Below, in pieces: positions 1 to 9,682 of a stretch of DNA of 64,000 nucleotides. Each line of letters opens with the position of its first letter. Positions within the stretch are counted from its first letter, which is position 1. The DNA comes from Anaerolinea sp. Lineage in GTDB: Bacteria; Chloroflexota; Anaerolineae; Anaerolineales; Anaerolineaceae. The DNA lies in NCBI GenBank assembly GCA_029975965.1, contig JARKOV010000166.1, forward strand, positions 11,465 through 75,464, given 5' to 3'. Both the position numbers and the translations under genes were made by a program. The notes under the pieces are model-generated. The model saw only the letters and a list, made by a program, of their open reading frames with translations. It had not been told where the DNA came from and searched no databases.

Positions 1-773
1 GAGACCGGCTCGACCACCTTCAACCCGCCGCCTTCCTTCGGCCCATAGACCGCGCTCAGGCGAGCGTGTTTCTTCTCGGGCACGTAAAAATCGGTGTCCA
101 CCATGCTGAGCGGCTCGAAGATGCGCTCCTTGAGGAACTGGTCGAAGGGCTTGCCCGAAACCACCTGCACCAGGTAACCCAGCACGTCGATGGCGAAGCT
201 GTAGCGCCAGACGCAGCCGGGCTGGTTCGCCAGCGGCAGCCCGGCAACGATCTCGATCGCCTTGCCCAGGTCCATCTTTTTGACCTTCTCGAGCTGCTTC
301 CACAATTTTTCGCGGTACAGCGCATCCACGGCCGAATTTTCATCGAAGCCGTAGCTGAGCCCGGCGGTGTGGGTGAGCAGGTCGCGGATGGTGATCTCGC
401 GCCGCGCCGGCACCAGGTCGAAATCCGCGTTGCCGCGCGGCTGGTAGACCTTCATTTCTTTGAACGCCGGGATGAAGGCGGAGACCGGCTCGTTCAGGCG
501 AAAATGGCCTTCCTCGTAGAGCATCATCACCGCGGCGCTGGTGATCGGCTTGGTCATCGAATAGATGCGGAAAATGGTGTCGAATTCCATCGCTTTCCCG
601 GCTTCGATGTCCATCCAGCCGCGTTTTTCCAGGTGAACGATCTGACCGTGGCGGGCCACCAGGGTGATGATCCCGGCCATTTGCTCTTGATCGATGTAGC
701 GCTGCATCACCCGGTTGAGCCGTTCCAGGCGCTGCGACGAAAAGCCGACCGTTTCGGGGGGTTGGACGAACAT
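1..773 (-). CDS. Beta-lactamase-family serine hydrolase (partial, C-terminus off window)
   Basis: Penicillin-binding/class C beta-lactamase fold hydrolase (CubicO/EstB-like); true substrate unknown, such proteins are often esterases. The N-terminal 257 codons are present and the frame runs open off the left edge. The SxxK catalytic motif is visible as SMTK at residues 72-75, followed by DLLTHTAGLSYG and a WRYSFAIDVLG stretch that holds the expected Tyr-Ser pair. The ATG at 771-773 is preceded by AGGAG at a normal distance. No signal peptide is evident at the N-terminus, so a cytoplasmic location is likely. Confidence 0.88.
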   Translation of the reverse strand, partial: MFVQPPETVGFSSQRLERLNRVMQRYIDQEQMAGIITLVARHGQIVHLEKRGWMDIEAGKAMEFDTIFRIYSMTKPITSAAVMMLYEEGHFRLNEPVSAFIPAFKEMKVYQPRGNADFDLVPARREITIRDLLTHTAGLSYGFDENSAVDALYREKLWKQLEKVKKMDLGKAIEIVAGLPLANQPGCVWRYSFAIDVLGYLVQVVSGKPFDQFLKERIFEPLSMVDTDFYVPEKKHARLSAVYGPKEGGGLKVVEPV

Positions 774-972
774 ACCTGCTCCTGTGTGAGACGAAGACTG
801 ATACGAGAATTTTAACCCCAATCGGCGAAAGCACAGCCCCTCAAAGCTGCTTCTTTCGACCGCGCCGGATGATCCACCCGACTCGCTTTGCCCTGCCCGG
901 CGTGTTACAATTCCAACCTGTGCCGCTGTGGTGGTCTTTACCCGCACACAACTCGAACCCTCTTTCGCCTGC

Positions 973-2004
973 ATGAGCACGGTCGCCTACTACTCAACCT
1001 TTCCCTCCGGCCTCTCCGGCGTGGTGACCGGCGCGCTGCCGCGCCAGTTACGCGACGCGCAGGTCGACCTGATCCTCGACGGCCTGGTCGTTTACCGCAG
1101 CGGTTCACCTCTCCAGCAGGTGAAGCAGATCCGCTTTTTCAACAACACCTTCCTGCTGCTGAACCTGTTCGAAGGACTGCGCCCCGACTCGCTCCCGCAC
1201 ATGCTGAATGCGATGCTGAAAAACCCGGGCTGGGCTGAGGCGCCGGCCTGGGCGCTCAAGGGCAAGCGCTATTTCCGCATCATGGCCTCGCATGAGAACC
1301 AGACCGTGGCGATCAACCGCGAAGCGCTCGAGCGGCTGGAAAGCTTTTTTGCCCAGCGCCTGGGTCTGCGCGTGCATCGCAGCAGGCCGGATGTCGAGGT
1401 CTGGTTCCTTGAGCGCAGCGAGGGTTACGGCTTCGCCGGCATTCGCCTGACACAGCGCGCAGCCACCGAGAAAGATCTGCAGAAAGGCGAGTTGCGACCC
1501 GAGCTGACCAACCTGCTGTGCCTCGTCTCCGAGCCCGCCAAAGGGGATATCGTCCTGGACCCGTTTGCGGGCAGCGGCGCAATCGCCCTCGAGCGCGCCG
1601 GGCACTTCCCGCACCGCCAGGTGATCGCCGGCGACGCCGACCGCGAAACAGTAGCGAGATTGCGCCAGAAAGCCGCCCTCCTGCCGCGCAAGATCACCAT
1701 CCGGCACGGAGACGCGCTCGACCTGGACGGGGTGCAGGATGGCGCGATCGACAAGATCATCACCGACCCTCCCTGGGGCATCTATACCGGGCAAAATGCG
1801 GTCGAGTTGGAGCAGCTCTACCGCGGCATGCTCGCCGAATTCGAGCGCGTGCTCAAACCGGGCGGCCTGGCCGTGGTGCTGATGGGTCGCAAAGACCTGT
1901 TCGAGCAGGCGCTCCGTGACCGCGCCGCGCTCATCCTGGTGGAAAAATACGACATCCTCGTTTCCGGCAAAAAAGCCGCCATTTACAAGCTCAAGAAAGG
2001 GTGA
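973..2004 (+). CDS. Class I SAM-dependent methyltransferase, RlmL/Trm-G10 type
   Basis: Putative nucleic-acid (tRNA/rRNA guanine-N2 type) methyltransferase of 343 residues. The C-terminal Rossmann domain carries motif I DPFAGSG at residues 196-202 and the catalytic DPPWG at 265-269, the signature of amino-group methyltransferases of the UPF0020 family. The N-terminal ~150 residues would be the substrate-recognition part; a THUMP-like fold is plausible but not provable by eye. An upstream GTG at 928 extends the frame, but the ATG at 973 (MSTVAYYS) begins where conserved-looking sequence starts; neither has a clear ribosome binding site. The stop lies 5 nt before the next ATG, so it is probably co-transcribed with the downstream dehydrogenase. 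Confidence 0.8.
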   Translation: MSTVAYYSTFPSGLSGVVTGALPRQLRDAQVDLILDGLVVYRSGSPLQQVKQIRFFNNTFLLLNLFEGLRPDSLPHMLNAMLKNPGWAEAPAWALKGKRYFRIMASHENQTVAINREALERLESFFAQRLGLRVHRSRPDVEVWFLERSEGYGFAGIRLTQRAATEKDLQKGELRPELTNLLCLVSEPAKGDIVLDPFAGSGAIALERAGHFPHRQVIAGDADRETVARLRQKAALLPRKITIRHGDALDLDGVQDGAIDKIITDPPWGIYTGQNAVELEQLYRGMLAEFERVLKPGGLAVVLMGRKDLFEQALRDRAALILVEKYDILVSGKKAAIYKLKKG

Positions 2005-2009
2005 TCAAC

Positions 2010-3452
2010 ATGGCAAACGTGCGAATTACCGTGGCACACGGCGATGGAATCGGCCCTGAGATCATGCGCGCCACGCTGCGCATCCTCCAGGCGGCCAACG
2101 CCCCCCTCGATTACGACGTGGTCGAGATCGGCGAAGCGGTTTTCCGCAGGGGCATCCTATCCGGCATCCCCCAGGACGCCTGGGATACCATTCGCGCCAA
2201 TCGCGTGCTGCTCAAAGCCCCCATCACCACCCCGCAGGGCGGCGGATACAAGAGCATCAACGTCACCCTGCGCAAATCCCTCGGCCTGTTTGCCAACGTG
2301 CGCCCGTGCATGGCCTACCCGCCGTTCATCGCCTCGCTGCACCCCGGCATGGACCTGGTGATCATCCGCGAGAACGAGGAGGACCTTTACGGCGGGATCG
2401 AGCACCAGCAGACGCGCGAGGTCACCCAGGTGCTCAAGCTGATCTCCTACCCCGGCACCGAATCGATCGTGCGCTACGCCTTCGAGTACGCCCGCGCCTA
2501 CGGGCGGCGCAAGGTGACCTGCATGACCAAAGACAACATCATGAAGATCACCGACGGCCTGTTCCACCGCATCTTCAACGAGGTCGCCGCCGAGTTCCCC
2601 GACATCCAGGCCGAGCACCAGATCGTCGACATCGGCGCGGCGCGCGTAGCCGCCGTCCCCGAGACCCTGGACGTGATCGTCACCCCCAACCTGTACGGCG
2701 ACATCCTCTCCGACGTCGCCGCGCAGCTCACCGGCTCGGTGGGCCTGGCCGGCTCGTCCAACATCGGGCGCGAGGCGGCCATGTTCGAGGCCATCCACGG
2801 CTCCGCACCGGATATCGCGGGAAAGGGCATCGCCAACCCCTCCGGGCTGCTGCAAGCCGCGGTGCAGATGCTCGTCCACGTCGGGCTGGCCGAGACCGCC
2901 GCGCTGATCAACAACGCCTGGCTGTGTACCCTGGAGGACGGCATCCACACCGGCGACATTTTCCGCGAGGAGCTCAGCCGCAAGCGGGTCGGCACGGACG
3001 CCTTCGCCGACGCGATCATCAACCGCCTGGGTCGCACACCCGATCGCCTGCGCCCGGCGCGCTTCCAGAGCAGCGGCATCCAGGTCAGCCTGGCGCCGCG
3101 GCGCTCCAGCCGTAAAGAGCTGGCCGGGGTGGATATCTTCCTGGATTGGGACGAAAAAGGCCGCGACCCGAACGCCCTCGGGCAGAAGCTCGAGGCGCTC
3201 AACGGCGACGGCCTGAAACTCACCATGATCACCAACCGCGGGGTCAAGGTCTACCCCGAGGGCCTGCCCGAGACTTTCCGCACCGACCACTGGCGCTGCC
3301 GCTACGCCGCCTCGGGTGAGGGTCCGGCCGATTACCGGCGCGTCCTCGACCTGCTCGAGCGGCTGCACGCCGCCGGGTTGGAGGTGATCAAGACTGAAAA
3401 CCTCTACACCTTCGACGGCGAGAAAGGCTATTCCCTCGGTCAGGGAGAATGA
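2010..3452 (+). CDS. Isocitrate dehydrogenase, long Thermus-type, predicted NAD-preferring
   Basis: Oxidative decarboxylation of isocitrate to 2-oxoglutarate in the TCA cycle. At 480 residues it has a ~140-residue C-terminal extension after the catalytic domain, as in the long Thermus-type enzymes. Substrate residues align with E. coli Icd at identical spacing: S82, N84, R88, R98 (Ser113, Asn115, Arg119, Arg129) and R120/Y127 (Arg153/Tyr160). The cofactor loop reads HGSAPDIAGKGIANP, giving Asp268, Ile269 and Ala275 where NADP enzymes have Lys344, Tyr345 and Val351, so NAD+ is predicted. The SxN..R set argues for isocitrate over isopropylmalate; homoisocitrate remains possible. ATG at 2010 with AAGAAAGGG upstream. 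Convergent with a second isocitrate dehydrogenase, stops 6 nt apart. Confidence 0.88.
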   Translation: MANVRITVAHGDGIGPEIMRATLRILQAANAPLDYDVVEIGEAVFRRGILSGIPQDAWDTIRANRVLLKAPITTPQGGGYKSINVTLRKSLGLFANVRPCMAYPPFIASLHPGMDLVIIRENEEDLYGGIEHQQTREVTQVLKLISYPGTESIVRYAFEYARAYGRRKVTCMTKDNIMKITDGLFHRIFNEVAAEFPDIQAEHQIVDIGAARVAAVPETLDVIVTPNLYGDILSDVAAQLTGSVGLAGSSNIGREAAMFEAIHGSAPDIAGKGIANPSGLLQAAVQMLVHVGLAETAALINNAWLCTLEDGIHTGDIFREELSRKRVGTDAFADAIINRLGRTPDRLRPARFQSSGIQVSLAPRRSSRKELAGVDIFLDWDEKGRDPNALGQKLEALNGDGLKLTMITNRGVKVYPEGLPETFRTDHWRCRYAASGEGPADYRRVLDLLERLHAAGLEVIKTENLYTFDGEKGYSLGQGE

Positions 3453-3458
3453 CCCGGC

Positions 3459-4742
<1,284 letters not shown>

Positions 4743-4755
4743 GATTCCTCCTGTG

Positions 4756-4825
4756 GATTGCTTAATTTATTTTTTGTAAAATGTGGGGCAAAGCCCACAT
4801 TTTACAAAATAATTGGCACACAATC
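4756..4825. repeat. Palindromic intergenic element, copy A
   Basis: A perfect 16-bp inverted repeat (arms 4772-4787 and 4794-4809, loop GCAAAG) is nested inside outer ends GATTG (4756-4760) and CAATC (4821-4825). The core AAAATGTGGG/CCCACATTTT is shared with the copies at 4951, 50588 and 56923. It sits in the icd leader, so it is not a terminator of that gene. Confidence 0.8.
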
Positions 4826-4950
4826 CTCTTGTGTTGGGTCATGCTACCACCCGCCGGGTGCAAGCCGCGGCGTTTCGGGATTTTCTCTGCCAGTATTGTA
4901 ATCCGAAACCAGACTTAAGGCATGGTCTTGATCGACTTTCCTGGGGAAAA

Positions 4951-5022
4951 CGATTGTGGAATTCATTTTCTATAAAATGAGGGCTTTGCCCCACATTTTA
5001 TTGAAAAATTGAAACACAATCG
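4951..5022. repeat. Palindromic intergenic element, copy B
   Basis: Same family as the 4756 copy, with the clearest terminal inverted repeats: CGATTGTG (4951-4958) and CACAATCG (5015-5022). The inner hairpin ATAAAATG-a-GGGCTTTGCCC-c-ACATTTTAT is nearly perfect. Confidence 0.8.
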
Positions 5023-5229
5023 GAGAAATCGCGTCGAAATGACATGAAGCCGGTTCCCGTCTGATCCTTACCCCCGGCTCCCCCCGCGGCAAACTCGCCG
5101 CGAAGCGGGAGAAACTGCTTATATCGGTGAGAAGCGGGGCGTCTCCCCAGCGAGCGGTCAGCCCGCCCGGCGGCAGACGGGTTGTGTTATCATCGGAAAG
5201 CAACCACCACCCCCGAAGGAGTCGGAAAG

Positions 5230-6006
5230 ATGGCCGAACCGATCAACGAATACCTGGATTTCATCACCGAGACCGCTTACCTGGCGGGACGGGTCACGCT
5301 GGCCCACTTCCAGACCGGCGTGCAGGCCGATTTCAAGGCCGACCGCACCCCCGTGACCCTGGCCGACCGCGCCTCGGAGGAGCTGATCCGCAGGCGCATC
5401 GAAGCCCGTTACCCCGGGCACGCCATCGTGGGTGAGGAATACGGCAGCAGCGACCACCCGTCTGCCAGCCACCGCTGGTTCATCGACCCGATCGATGGCA
5501 CCAAGTCCTTCCTGCGCGGCGTTCCGCTCTACGCGGTGTTGATTGGGCTGGAAGTGGAAGGGCGCATCGTGGCGGGAGCGGCCTATTACCCGGCAATGGA
5601 CGAGATGCTGGCCGCCGCCGACGGCCTGGGTTGCCGGTGGAACGGACGCCCGGCGCGCGTCTCGCAGGTGCAAAGGCTGGATAGCGCCTGGGTTTCCAGC
5701 ACCGACCCGCTCAGCTTCGACCTGTACGGCAAACGCGACGCCTGGGAGCGGCTCAAACAATCCACCTACCACCGCGGCGGCTGGGGCGACGCCTACGGTT
5801 ACCTGCTGGTCGCCACCGGCCGCGCCGAGGTGATGCTCGACCCGATCATGGAGGTGTGGGACTGCGGGCCTTTCCCGGTGATCCTGCGCGAGGCGGGCGG
5901 CTACTTCGGCGACTGGAAGGGCAACGAGACGATCTACGCCCGCGAAGGGCTGGCCACCACCCAAACGCTATTAGCCCAGGTGGTTGACCTGCTCGAAGCC
6001 GGGTGA
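5230..6006 (+). CDS. Inositol-monophosphatase-family phosphatase (HisN/SuhB-like)
   Basis: Mg2+-dependent sugar/inositol or histidinol phosphate phosphatase, 258 residues, cytoplasmic. Metal ligands are visible: GEEYG (E69, E70), DPIDGTKSF (D86, D89, T91) and WDCGP (D211). The family also includes plant L-galactose-1-phosphate phosphatase, which is of interest given the GDP-L-galactose-type genes about 20 kb away, but nothing here fixes the substrate; histidinol-phosphatase is the commonest annotation for this length. ATG at 5230 follows GAAGGAGTCGGAAAG. Ends 11 nt from the convergent GH42 gene. Confidence 0.85.
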   Translation: MAEPINEYLDFITETAYLAGRVTLAHFQTGVQADFKADRTPVTLADRASEELIRRRIEARYPGHAIVGEEYGSSDHPSASHRWFIDPIDGTKSFLRGVPLYAVLIGLEVEGRIVAGAAYYPAMDEMLAAADGLGCRWNGRPARVSQVQRLDSAWVSSTDPLSFDLYGKRDAWERLKQSTYHRGGWGDAYGYLLVATGRAEVMLDPIMEVWDCGPFPVILREAGGYFGDWKGNETIYAREGLATTQTLLAQVVDLLEAG

Positions 6007-6017
6007 GACGCCCGCCT

Positions 6018-7940
6018 TTACACGTTCCTCGCCAGCACGCGCACGCCGACCCCTTCGATTTCCACCTCCCACACCGGCTCGCCGGTGAAGGCGTCTCGCC
6101 AGCCATCCGCCAGCGAGATCTGCCGCGCTTCCTCATTCTCGTTGAGCAGGAACAGCAGGCGCTCTTGATCGCCGGAGCGCAGGTGGGCTTTGACCCCCGG
6201 CGGCGTGTCCAGCAGCGGCTGCTCTCCCGCCAGCCTGCACAGGTAATCGACCAGCGCGCGCAGCCCGCCGCCCTCGACCACCGTGCCCAGGTAGAGCACC
6301 CGCCCGCGCGCCCAGCGGTTCTCGGTCAGCGCGGGCAATCCCTTGCGCCAGCCGGCGGCGTAGCGCGCCAGCACCGCCGCGGTGATGGGGTGAAGCTCAT
6401 CCGCCATGGCGACCGCTTCGGAGCCGTCCAGCCCGGGGATCGCCTCGCTCGCCAGCAACACCGGCTTCTCCAGCGGGGAGAGGTCGCTGATCTCCACCCC
6501 GGCCAGGTCGGCCAGCGGGCCGGGGCGCGGGGCAGCGAAGGATTTGTTGAACTCGTCCACCACCCCGCTGGCGGCCGTCAGGCAGAGCACGCCGCCGCGC
6601 TCGACGAAGGCGCGCAAGTTGGCGGCGATGCCCGCATCCACCAGCCACAGGCGCGGCGCGATGACCAGCCGGTAGCGCGAGAGGTCGCCGTGCGGATCGA
6701 GGGCGTCGATGGGGATGTTGCGCCGGACGAATTCGTCGTGAAAGCGGATCGCATCCAGGTGTCCCTGCATTTGCGGCAGGTCCAGCCCGGCCTCCATCGC
6801 CCAGCGACCCTCGTAGCCCATCAACACGGCGCTGCTCGCCTCCACCCGCGTGGCGTCGATGCGTTGCCCAATCTGCCGAATCTCAGCGCCCATGCGCGCC
6901 AGCTCGCGGTAGCGGCGGTTCTCCTGCCCGGCGTGCGGCAGGATGCCGTCGGCGTGCTGTTCCTGCCCGTAACGCGCCGTGCGCCAGCGGAAGAAGATCG
7001 TCCCGCAAGCGCCGTGCGCCAGGGCACGGTAAGCCCACAGGCGCATCCAGCCCTCGCCCGAATCGACGAACGCCAGCCGGCTCAGTTGCTCCAGGACGAG
7101 CACCGTGCCCTTCTCGCCGCGGTAATAGTCCAGGATCAATTCCGGCGAGCGCGGCGGGTAATGGTTCATCCCCGGCAGGTCGATCACCTTCGCCGTCTGA
7201 AAGTAATCGGTGTGCTTGATGGCAAAAGACTGGAAGTTGGTCGTCACGAACTTGCCGGGGTCGAGATGGTGGATCAACTCGGCGCGCGAGCGGGTGAAAT
7301 CGACGTTCAGCTTCGAGAGGAAGCGGCGATACTCCAGAGCCAGTTGCGGGTTGTTGGCCGGCAGCGGCACCTCGCCGAAATCGCTGAAGTGAAACGACCA
7401 GAAATGCTCGCCCCAGCTCTGGTTGAGTCGCTCGACCGTGCCGTACTTCTCGCGCAGGTAGTCCTGAAAGTAACCCAGGCAGCGCTCACAGTAACAATCG
7501 TTGAAGCCGCCGACCTCGTTATCCACCTGCCAGCCGACGATGCCGGGGTGCCCGGCGAAGTGCTCCACCACGGCCCGGTCGATGCGTTGGGCCAGCGAAG
7601 CGAACTCGGGGTGCGCCAGCCCGACCGTGTAGCGCTGCCCGTAGAGGTTTGGCCGGCCGTCGGCGCGCGTGTTGATCACCCCGGGGTAGCGCTTGAACAC
7701 CCACGGCGGCGGGGTGCGCGAGCAGGTGCACAGGATGACGCGGATGTCGTGCCGGTTGAGCAGCTGGATCGCCCGCTCCATCCAACCGAAGTCCACCTCG
7801 CCCTCGCGCGGCTCATAGGCGCTCCAGGCGAACTCGCCCATGCGCACGGTGTTGACTCCCGCGCGCTGCATCATCGCCGCGTCGACCGGCCAGCGCTCCT
7901 CCGGCCATTGTTCGGGATAATACTGGACGCCGTAATACAT
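6018..7940 (-). CDS. GH42 beta-galactosidase
   Basis: Intracellular beta-galactosidase (no signal peptide) of 640 residues that removes terminal beta-galactose, and sometimes alpha-L-arabinopyranose, from plant oligosaccharides. The acid/base glutamate is E142 in NEVGG and the likely nucleophile is E284 in VLEQLS. The CYCERC cluster (C149, C151, C154) matches three of the four zinc cysteines of the family; the fourth, normally in an RRHYC-type segment, appears replaced around residues 103-108 (RYTVGL). The ORF extends upstream, but ATG 7940 has AGGAGGG just before it and begins with the family's MYYGVQYYPEQW. Confidence 0.93.
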   Translation of the reverse strand: MYYGVQYYPEQWPEERWPVDAAMMQRAGVNTVRMGEFAWSAYEPREGEVDFGWMERAIQLLNRHDIRVILCTCSRTPPPWVFKRYPGVINTRADGRPNLYGQRYTVGLAHPEFASLAQRIDRAVVEHFAGHPGIVGWQVDNEVGGFNDCYCERCLGYFQDYLREKYGTVERLNQSWGEHFWSFHFSDFGEVPLPANNPQLALEYRRFLSKLNVDFTRSRAELIHHLDPGKFVTTNFQSFAIKHTDYFQTAKVIDLPGMNHYPPRSPELILDYYRGEKGTVLVLEQLSRLAFVDSGEGWMRLWAYRALAHGACGTIFFRWRTARYGQEQHADGILPHAGQENRRYRELARMGAEIRQIGQRIDATRVEASSAVLMGYEGRWAMEAGLDLPQMQGHLDAIRFHDEFVRRNIPIDALDPHGDLSRYRLVIAPRLWLVDAGIAANLRAFVERGGVLCLTAASGVVDEFNKSFAAPRPGPLADLAGVEISDLSPLEKPVLLASEAIPGLDGSEAVAMADELHPITAAVLARYAAGWRKGLPALTENRWARGRVLYLGTVVEGGGLRALVDYLCRLAGEQPLLDTPPGVKAHLRSGDQERLLFLLNENEEARQISLADGWRDAFTGEPVWEVEIEGVGVRVLARNV

Positions 7941-8042
7941 GGGGAACCCTCCTTTTGGCTGATGCCGGTTGATTGCTCCAAAGCAATCACAGACCACCCA
8001 ACCGGTTGCTTTCCAGATTGGCTTTCCGACACCTAAAAATTA

Positions 8043-8048
8043 TATAAT
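8043..8048 (+). promoter_or_regulatory. TATAAT -10 box giving a probable leaderless antiporter mRNA
   Basis: A consensus TATAAT ends 6 nt before the ATG at 8055, so transcription would start at or next to the start codon. A weak TTGGCT lies 19 nt upstream. There is no Shine-Dalgarno sequence in front of the gene. Confidence 0.55.
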
Positions 8049-8054
8049 ACCTTT

Positions 8055-9533
8055 ATGCCCATCTCGATTGAGCTCATGTTCATCGCCATCGCCGTCCTGC
8101 TCATGTTAAGCGTGGTCGCCAGCAAGATTTCGGACCGCTTTGGCATTCCGGCGCTGCTGTTCTTCCTGGCCATCGGCATGCTGGCCGGCTCCGACGGGTT
8201 GGGCGGGATCTATTTCGACGATGCCCGCCTGGCGCAAAACATCGGCGTGCTGGCCCTGGTCATCATCCTCTTCTCCGGCGGATTGGACACCCAATGGGCG
8301 AAAATCCGCCCGGTGATTCAAGAGGGGCTGGTGCTCGCCACCCTGGGCGTGCTTTTCACCGCCGCCGTCCTGGGTGTGGCCGCCCACCTGATCCTGGGCG
8401 TGCGCCTGGTCGAAGGAATGCTGCTCGGCGCGATCACCTCGTCGACGGACGCCGCAGCGGTGTTTGCCATCTTGCGCTCGAAGGGAGTGACCCTCAAGGG
8501 AAAGCTCACCCCGCTGCTCGAGCTCGAATCGGGCTGCAACGACCCGATGGCCGTCTTCCTCACCGTGGGATTGATTCAGCTCATCGCCAACCCGGCGCAA
8601 TCGCCCTGGAGCCTGGTGCCGTTCTTCTTTCAGCAAATGATCATCGGCGCGATCGCCGGTTACCTGGGGGGACGGCTGCTGCTGTTCCTGATCAACCGCT
8701 TCCGCTTCGGTTACGAGGGTCTGTATCCCGTGATGGTCTTCGGGATGATCTTGTTAACCTACGGCGCCACCAACTTGATCGGCGGCAGCGGCTTCCTCGC
8801 CGTGTACGGGGTCGGGCTGGTGCTGGGCAAGGAAGAATTTCTGCACAAACGCAGCCTGTCGCGTTTCTACGACAGCCTGGCCTGGCTGATGCAGATCGGC
8901 ATGTTCCTCACCCTTGGCCTGCTGGTCTTCCCGTCCAGGCTGGGGCCGGTGATCCTGCCGGGGCTGGCGCTGGCTGCCGTGCTCATTCTTTTCGCCCGGC
9001 CGATCAGCGTGTTCCTGACCACAGCCTTGACCCGCCTGTCCTGGCGTGAGAAAACCCTCATCTCCTGGGTCGGGCTGCGCGGTGCGGTGCCGATCATCCT
9101 GGCCACCTACCCCAAGCTGGCAGGGCTGCCGCAATCGGAGCTGATCTTCAACATCATTTTCTTCGTCGTGCTCACCTCGGTGTTGATCCAGGGTACGAGC
9201 ATCCCGATGATGGCCAACTGGCTGAAATTGCAGTCCGACCGCACGACGCCGACCCCTTACCCGCTTGAGTCCGTTCCACAGTCCGGCTGGAAAGGCGAGC
9301 TGAAGGAAATCCAGGTGCCAGGAAATTCTTGGGCGATCGGTAAAGCCATCTATGAGCTGGGTTTGCCCTACGAATACCTGATCGTGATGATCGCGCGGGG
9401 CGATGAATTCATCATTCCCAACGGCACCGTCGTCCTGCAACCGGGCGACCGACTGCTCGGCCTGTCCAGCCCAGAGCTGCGTGAGGATATCGAAAAGCGG
9501 CTGTCTGATACCAGAATCCAGAAACCCGGGTAA
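8055..9533 (+). CDS. CPA1 Na+/K+:H+ antiporter with RCK_C domain (NhaP2/CvrA-like)
   Basis: Inner-membrane cation/proton antiporter, 492 residues. About twelve hydrophobic segments occupy residues 1-390, and the conserved LESGCNDPMAVFL segment of the transport core is present. The C-terminal ~85 residues (LKEIQVPGNSW...GDRLLGLSSPE) form a TrkA-C/RCK_C-type regulatory domain, typical of the potassium/proton antiporter CvrA/NhaP2. The role is probably potassium or volume and pH homeostasis. Followed directly by a strong hairpin terminator; expressed alone. Confidence 0.9.
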   Translation: MPISIELMFIAIAVLLMLSVVASKISDRFGIPALLFFLAIGMLAGSDGLGGIYFDDARLAQNIGVLALVIILFSGGLDTQWAKIRPVIQEGLVLATLGVLFTAAVLGVAAHLILGVRLVEGMLLGAITSSTDAAAVFAILRSKGVTLKGKLTPLLELESGCNDPMAVFLTVGLIQLIANPAQSPWSLVPFFFQQMIIGAIAGYLGGRLLLFLINRFRFGYEGLYPVMVFGMILLTYGATNLIGGSGFLAVYGVGLVLGKEEFLHKRSLSRFYDSLAWLMQIGMFLTLGLLVFPSRLGPVILPGLALAAVLILFARPISVFLTTALTRLSWREKTLISWVGLRGAVPIILATYPKLAGLPQSELIFNIIFFVVLTSVLIQGTSIPMMANWLKLQSDRTTPTPYPLESVPQSGWKGELKEIQVPGNSWAIGKAIYELGLPYEYLIVMIARGDEFIIPNGTVVLQPGDRLLGLSSPELREDIEKRLSDTRIQKPG

Positions 9534-9555
9534 CGGGGGATGCCCTTGAAGTATA

Positions 9556-9588
9556 GGTGTTTGCGGGCGCTTCACATCCGCAAACACC
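9556..9588 (+). terminator. Hairpin terminator after the antiporter gene
   Basis: An 11-bp perfect stem (GGTGTTTGCGG / CCGCAAACACC) with an 11-nt loop lies 23 nt after the stop. The following T content is weak. Confidence 0.65.
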
Positions 9589-9611
9589 TTAATGTCGGTT
9601 TCCCTTCATTG

Positions 9612-9667
9612 TGGGTCAATGGTCAGTCAGATAAATTTTGGCGGGTTACCTGTCAAATTTCATTTAA
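9612..9667. repeat. Possible degenerate copy of the 16.3-kb hairpin element
   Basis: The sequence GTCAGTCAG...ATTTTGGCGGGTTA...CCTGTCAAATTTCATT resembles the flanks and outer arms of the perfect hairpin at 16291-16361 but lacks its centre. The resemblance was made by eye and is tentative. Confidence 0.3.
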
Positions 9668-9682
9668 CAAACAACTCAGGGA

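Larger units (their letters stand above)
4743..5229. other. 487-nt divergent intergenic region
   Basis: Non-coding spacer between divergent icd (minus) and the inositol-monophosphatase-like gene (plus). It holds two copies of the palindromic CGATTGTG element (4756-4825 and 4951-5022) separated by about 125 nt of unique sequence. Promoters for both genes must lie here, but no convincing -35/-10 pair was identified. No ORF with coding character was seen. Confidence 0.75.

Noticed and set aside
2157..3368. 403-codon minus-strand frame opposite the NAD-type isocitrate dehydrogenase
   Set aside because: Low-complexity Val/Gly/Asp-rich shadow frame; the plus strand encodes all isocitrate dehydrogenase motifs.
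6003..8036. 677-codon open frame on the plus strand opposite the GH42 gene
   Set aside because: It is an antisense shadow produced by the high GC3 of the real gene; its sequence is Arg/Ala/Gln-rich with no family resemblance, whereas the minus strand gives a clear GH42 protein.
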